Source: Chlamydia crocodili (GTDB taxonomy: Bacteria; Chlamydiota; Chlamydiia; Chlamydiales; Chlamydiaceae). From it: 64,000 bases of DNA. Within the stretch, counting starts at the first letter, position 1, and every line of letters starts with the position of its first letter. A model generated the notes under the pieces. That model worked only from the letters and a program-made list of their open reading frames with translations. It had not been told where the DNA came from and did no database searches. Location of the stretch: NCBI RefSeq assembly GCF_018343815.1, contig NZ_CP060791.1:16112-80111 (forward strand). Reading direction: 5' to 3'. The position numbers were made by a program, and so were the translations under genes. Below are positions 63,123 to 64,000 of the stretch, one piece after another.

Positions 63123-64000
63123 TTAAATATCGAGGGAGAGCCGTTTCCTTCGAATTCTCTCTCCAGTAGACTTATTCATGTCATATCTAAAAACCACAGG
63201 AAGTCCCTCATTGTCTAATTCTATAAAGATTTTTTTACCACGCTTGTTTAAAAGATCTATAGTACCATTAAAAGGCTTCCAATCGTCTTTATCTCGATTC
63301 TTTTCATATTCTTTAATCCATTCCTCTGATGTCAGCAGAGCAATTCCCGGATCAAAATCCTGAGAATCTTCCTTTAAGCGGGAAGAAGTGACAAATAACA
63401 ATCGCTGGAGATTCAGACCCCTGAATGAATAATCAAAAGCATTCAATAAATTGATACTTTGACTACTTACCTCATTAAATAACTGTAATTGATTCCAACA
63501 GACTCCGTGCTTACATAAGCGTAATAGCCACGGAGAACCGACCATGAGACTAGTTCTTTTCACACCAAGTCCGCTAACATCGTATTCCTTCAAACTATTC
63601 TTGACGCGGGATTTTATTTCTTTGGTTAAATTACTGACTTCATTCCAAGTATTATTTTGTGCATGACATAGTAGTGTTTCATACTCTTCCTTAGAAATAA
63701 CTCTTGCAAGAATCCAAATAAAAGGATGTAACGCTATGTCAGGACTATCCGCCAAACCAGTTGGCGACACCCAATACATTTCAGGGTCCATATTTTCCGC
63801 TTCAGGGAATTCCTTAGGACCTAATTGAATGAACTTATTAACAAAATAAAATGGACAATTCTTTAAAAGAATCTTCTCTAAATCAGGCAATTCGATCCCC
63901 TCACAACCCTTTTGCAAACGCTCAAGACCAAATCTCTCTACCTTCTCCTGACATGCTATCGATGGGAAAGTAAATGTCCCAGAAGATAAACCTAAAATAA
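63123..64000 (-). CDS. Tandem Inc-like (DUF1389-type) protein, copy 6 (5' end outside window)
   Basis: The frame is open to the window edge, so this is the C-terminal part (about 292 residues) of another family copy; the TTG near 63917 is only an internal leucine. It contains G-L-S-S-G-T-F-T-F-P, R-F-G-L-E-R-L-Q-K-G-C-E-G, L-L-K-N-C-P-F-Y-F-V, L-C-K-H-G-V-C-W-N-Q-L-Q-L, L-L-T-S-E-E-W, and ends with N-K-S-T-G-E-R plus a basic tail. It is 57 bases upstream of copy 5. The array probably continues beyond the window. Confidence 0.8.
   Translation of the reverse strand, partial: ILGLSSGTFTFPSIACQEKVERFGLERLQKGCEGIELPDLEKILLKNCPFYFVNKFIQLGPKEFPEAENMDPEMYWVSPTGLADSPDIALHPFIWILARVISKEEYETLLCHAQNNTWNEVSNLTKEIKSRVKNSLKEYDVSGLGVKRTSLMVGSPWLLRLCKHGVCWNQLQLFNEVSSQSINLLNAFDYSFRGLNLQRLLFVTSSRLKEDSQDFDPGIALLTSEEWIKEYEKNRDKDDWKPFNGTIDLLNKRGKKIFIELDNEGLPVVFRYDMNKSTGERIRRKRLSLDI
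63792..64000 (-). repeat. Near-identical block shared by family copies 5 and 6 (unit 2)
   Basis: Partner of 62481-62689 at a spacing of 1311 bases. It encodes the conserved R-F-G-L-E-R-L-Q-K to F-P-E-A-E-N core and may continue past the window end. Confidence 0.9.

Noticed and set aside
1..64000. CRISPR arrays, insertion sequences, prophage genes, rRNA genes
   Set aside because: No regularly spaced repeats, transposase or phage motifs, or rRNA-like sequence were seen on reading; the only long repeats are between Inc-like paralogues.

Overview
The window is a piece of chromosome from an obligate intracellular bacterium of the genus Chlamydia, most likely the former Chlamydophila group (psittaci / abortus / felis / caviae). 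The evidence is a G-family polymorphic membrane protein, many inclusion-membrane (Inc) type proteins with paired hydrophobic segments, a Pkn1-type kinase fused to a formylglycine-sulfatase-like domain, chlamydial KDO transferase, two PPi-type phosphofructokinase paralogues, and gene order matching Chlamydia (dsbB-dsbH, kdsB-pyrG-yqgF, opp operon to leuS, pkn1-ligA-large Inc-mhpA, hemL-yqgE-BFN-rpiA). DNA is AT-rich throughout and coding density is high. I saw no insertion sequence, prophage, rRNA gene or CRISPR array.

Layout. 1-6.7 kb: the end of an Inc-like gene, a disulfide-bond cluster (DsbB, DsbH and a divergent VKOR-like membrane protein), an orphan TauB-type ATPase with a membrane partner, tRNA-Ala/tRNA-Ile, a secreted nucleosidase-fold protein lacking its catalytic residues, and an exported protein. 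6.8-9.6 kb: kdsB-pyrG-ruvX (LPS sugar activation, CTP synthesis, Holliday-junction resolvase-like). 9.9-18.5 kb: oligopeptide transport with three tandem OppA lipoproteins followed by OppB, C, D, F. 18.8-25.3 kb: DUF1186 protein, dicarboxylate translocator, two phosphofructokinase paralogues around a hydrolase. 25.4-29.4 kb: elongator and initiator tRNA-Met, KDO transferase, LeuRS. 29.5-40.7 kb: exported hydrolase, degenerate flavin monooxygenase homologue, a 1483-residue Inc-like protein with two membrane hairpins, DNA ligase, Pkn1.

40.9-47.9 kb is an accessory host-interaction region. It holds three related very small Inc-like proteins, at least three intrinsic terminators between them, a fourth small membrane protein, an exported transglutaminase-like/TPR protein, and a Pmp gene that a 13-G tract puts out of frame (12 G would restore an 870-residue autotransporter). 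48-56.2 kb, all minus strand: rpiA, BFN nuclease-like protein, yqgE, hemL, an Mla/MCE lipid transporter, clpB. 56.4-64 kb: six tandem minus-strand paralogues of a Chlamydia-specific family (I believe DUF1389). Each has a membrane hairpin and a long host-facing domain. The last is cut by the window edge, and two neighbours share a nearly identical 209-bp block that looks like recent gene conversion or duplication.

The most interesting material is the phase-variable Pmp, the expanding Inc-like array with a shared C-terminal D-x-x-T-G-x-R motif, and several proteins that keep a known fold while losing catalytic residues (nucleosidase, kinase, flavoprotein, complementary PFK substitutions). Functions are assigned from recognised motifs and remembered family knowledge. 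No database search was run.
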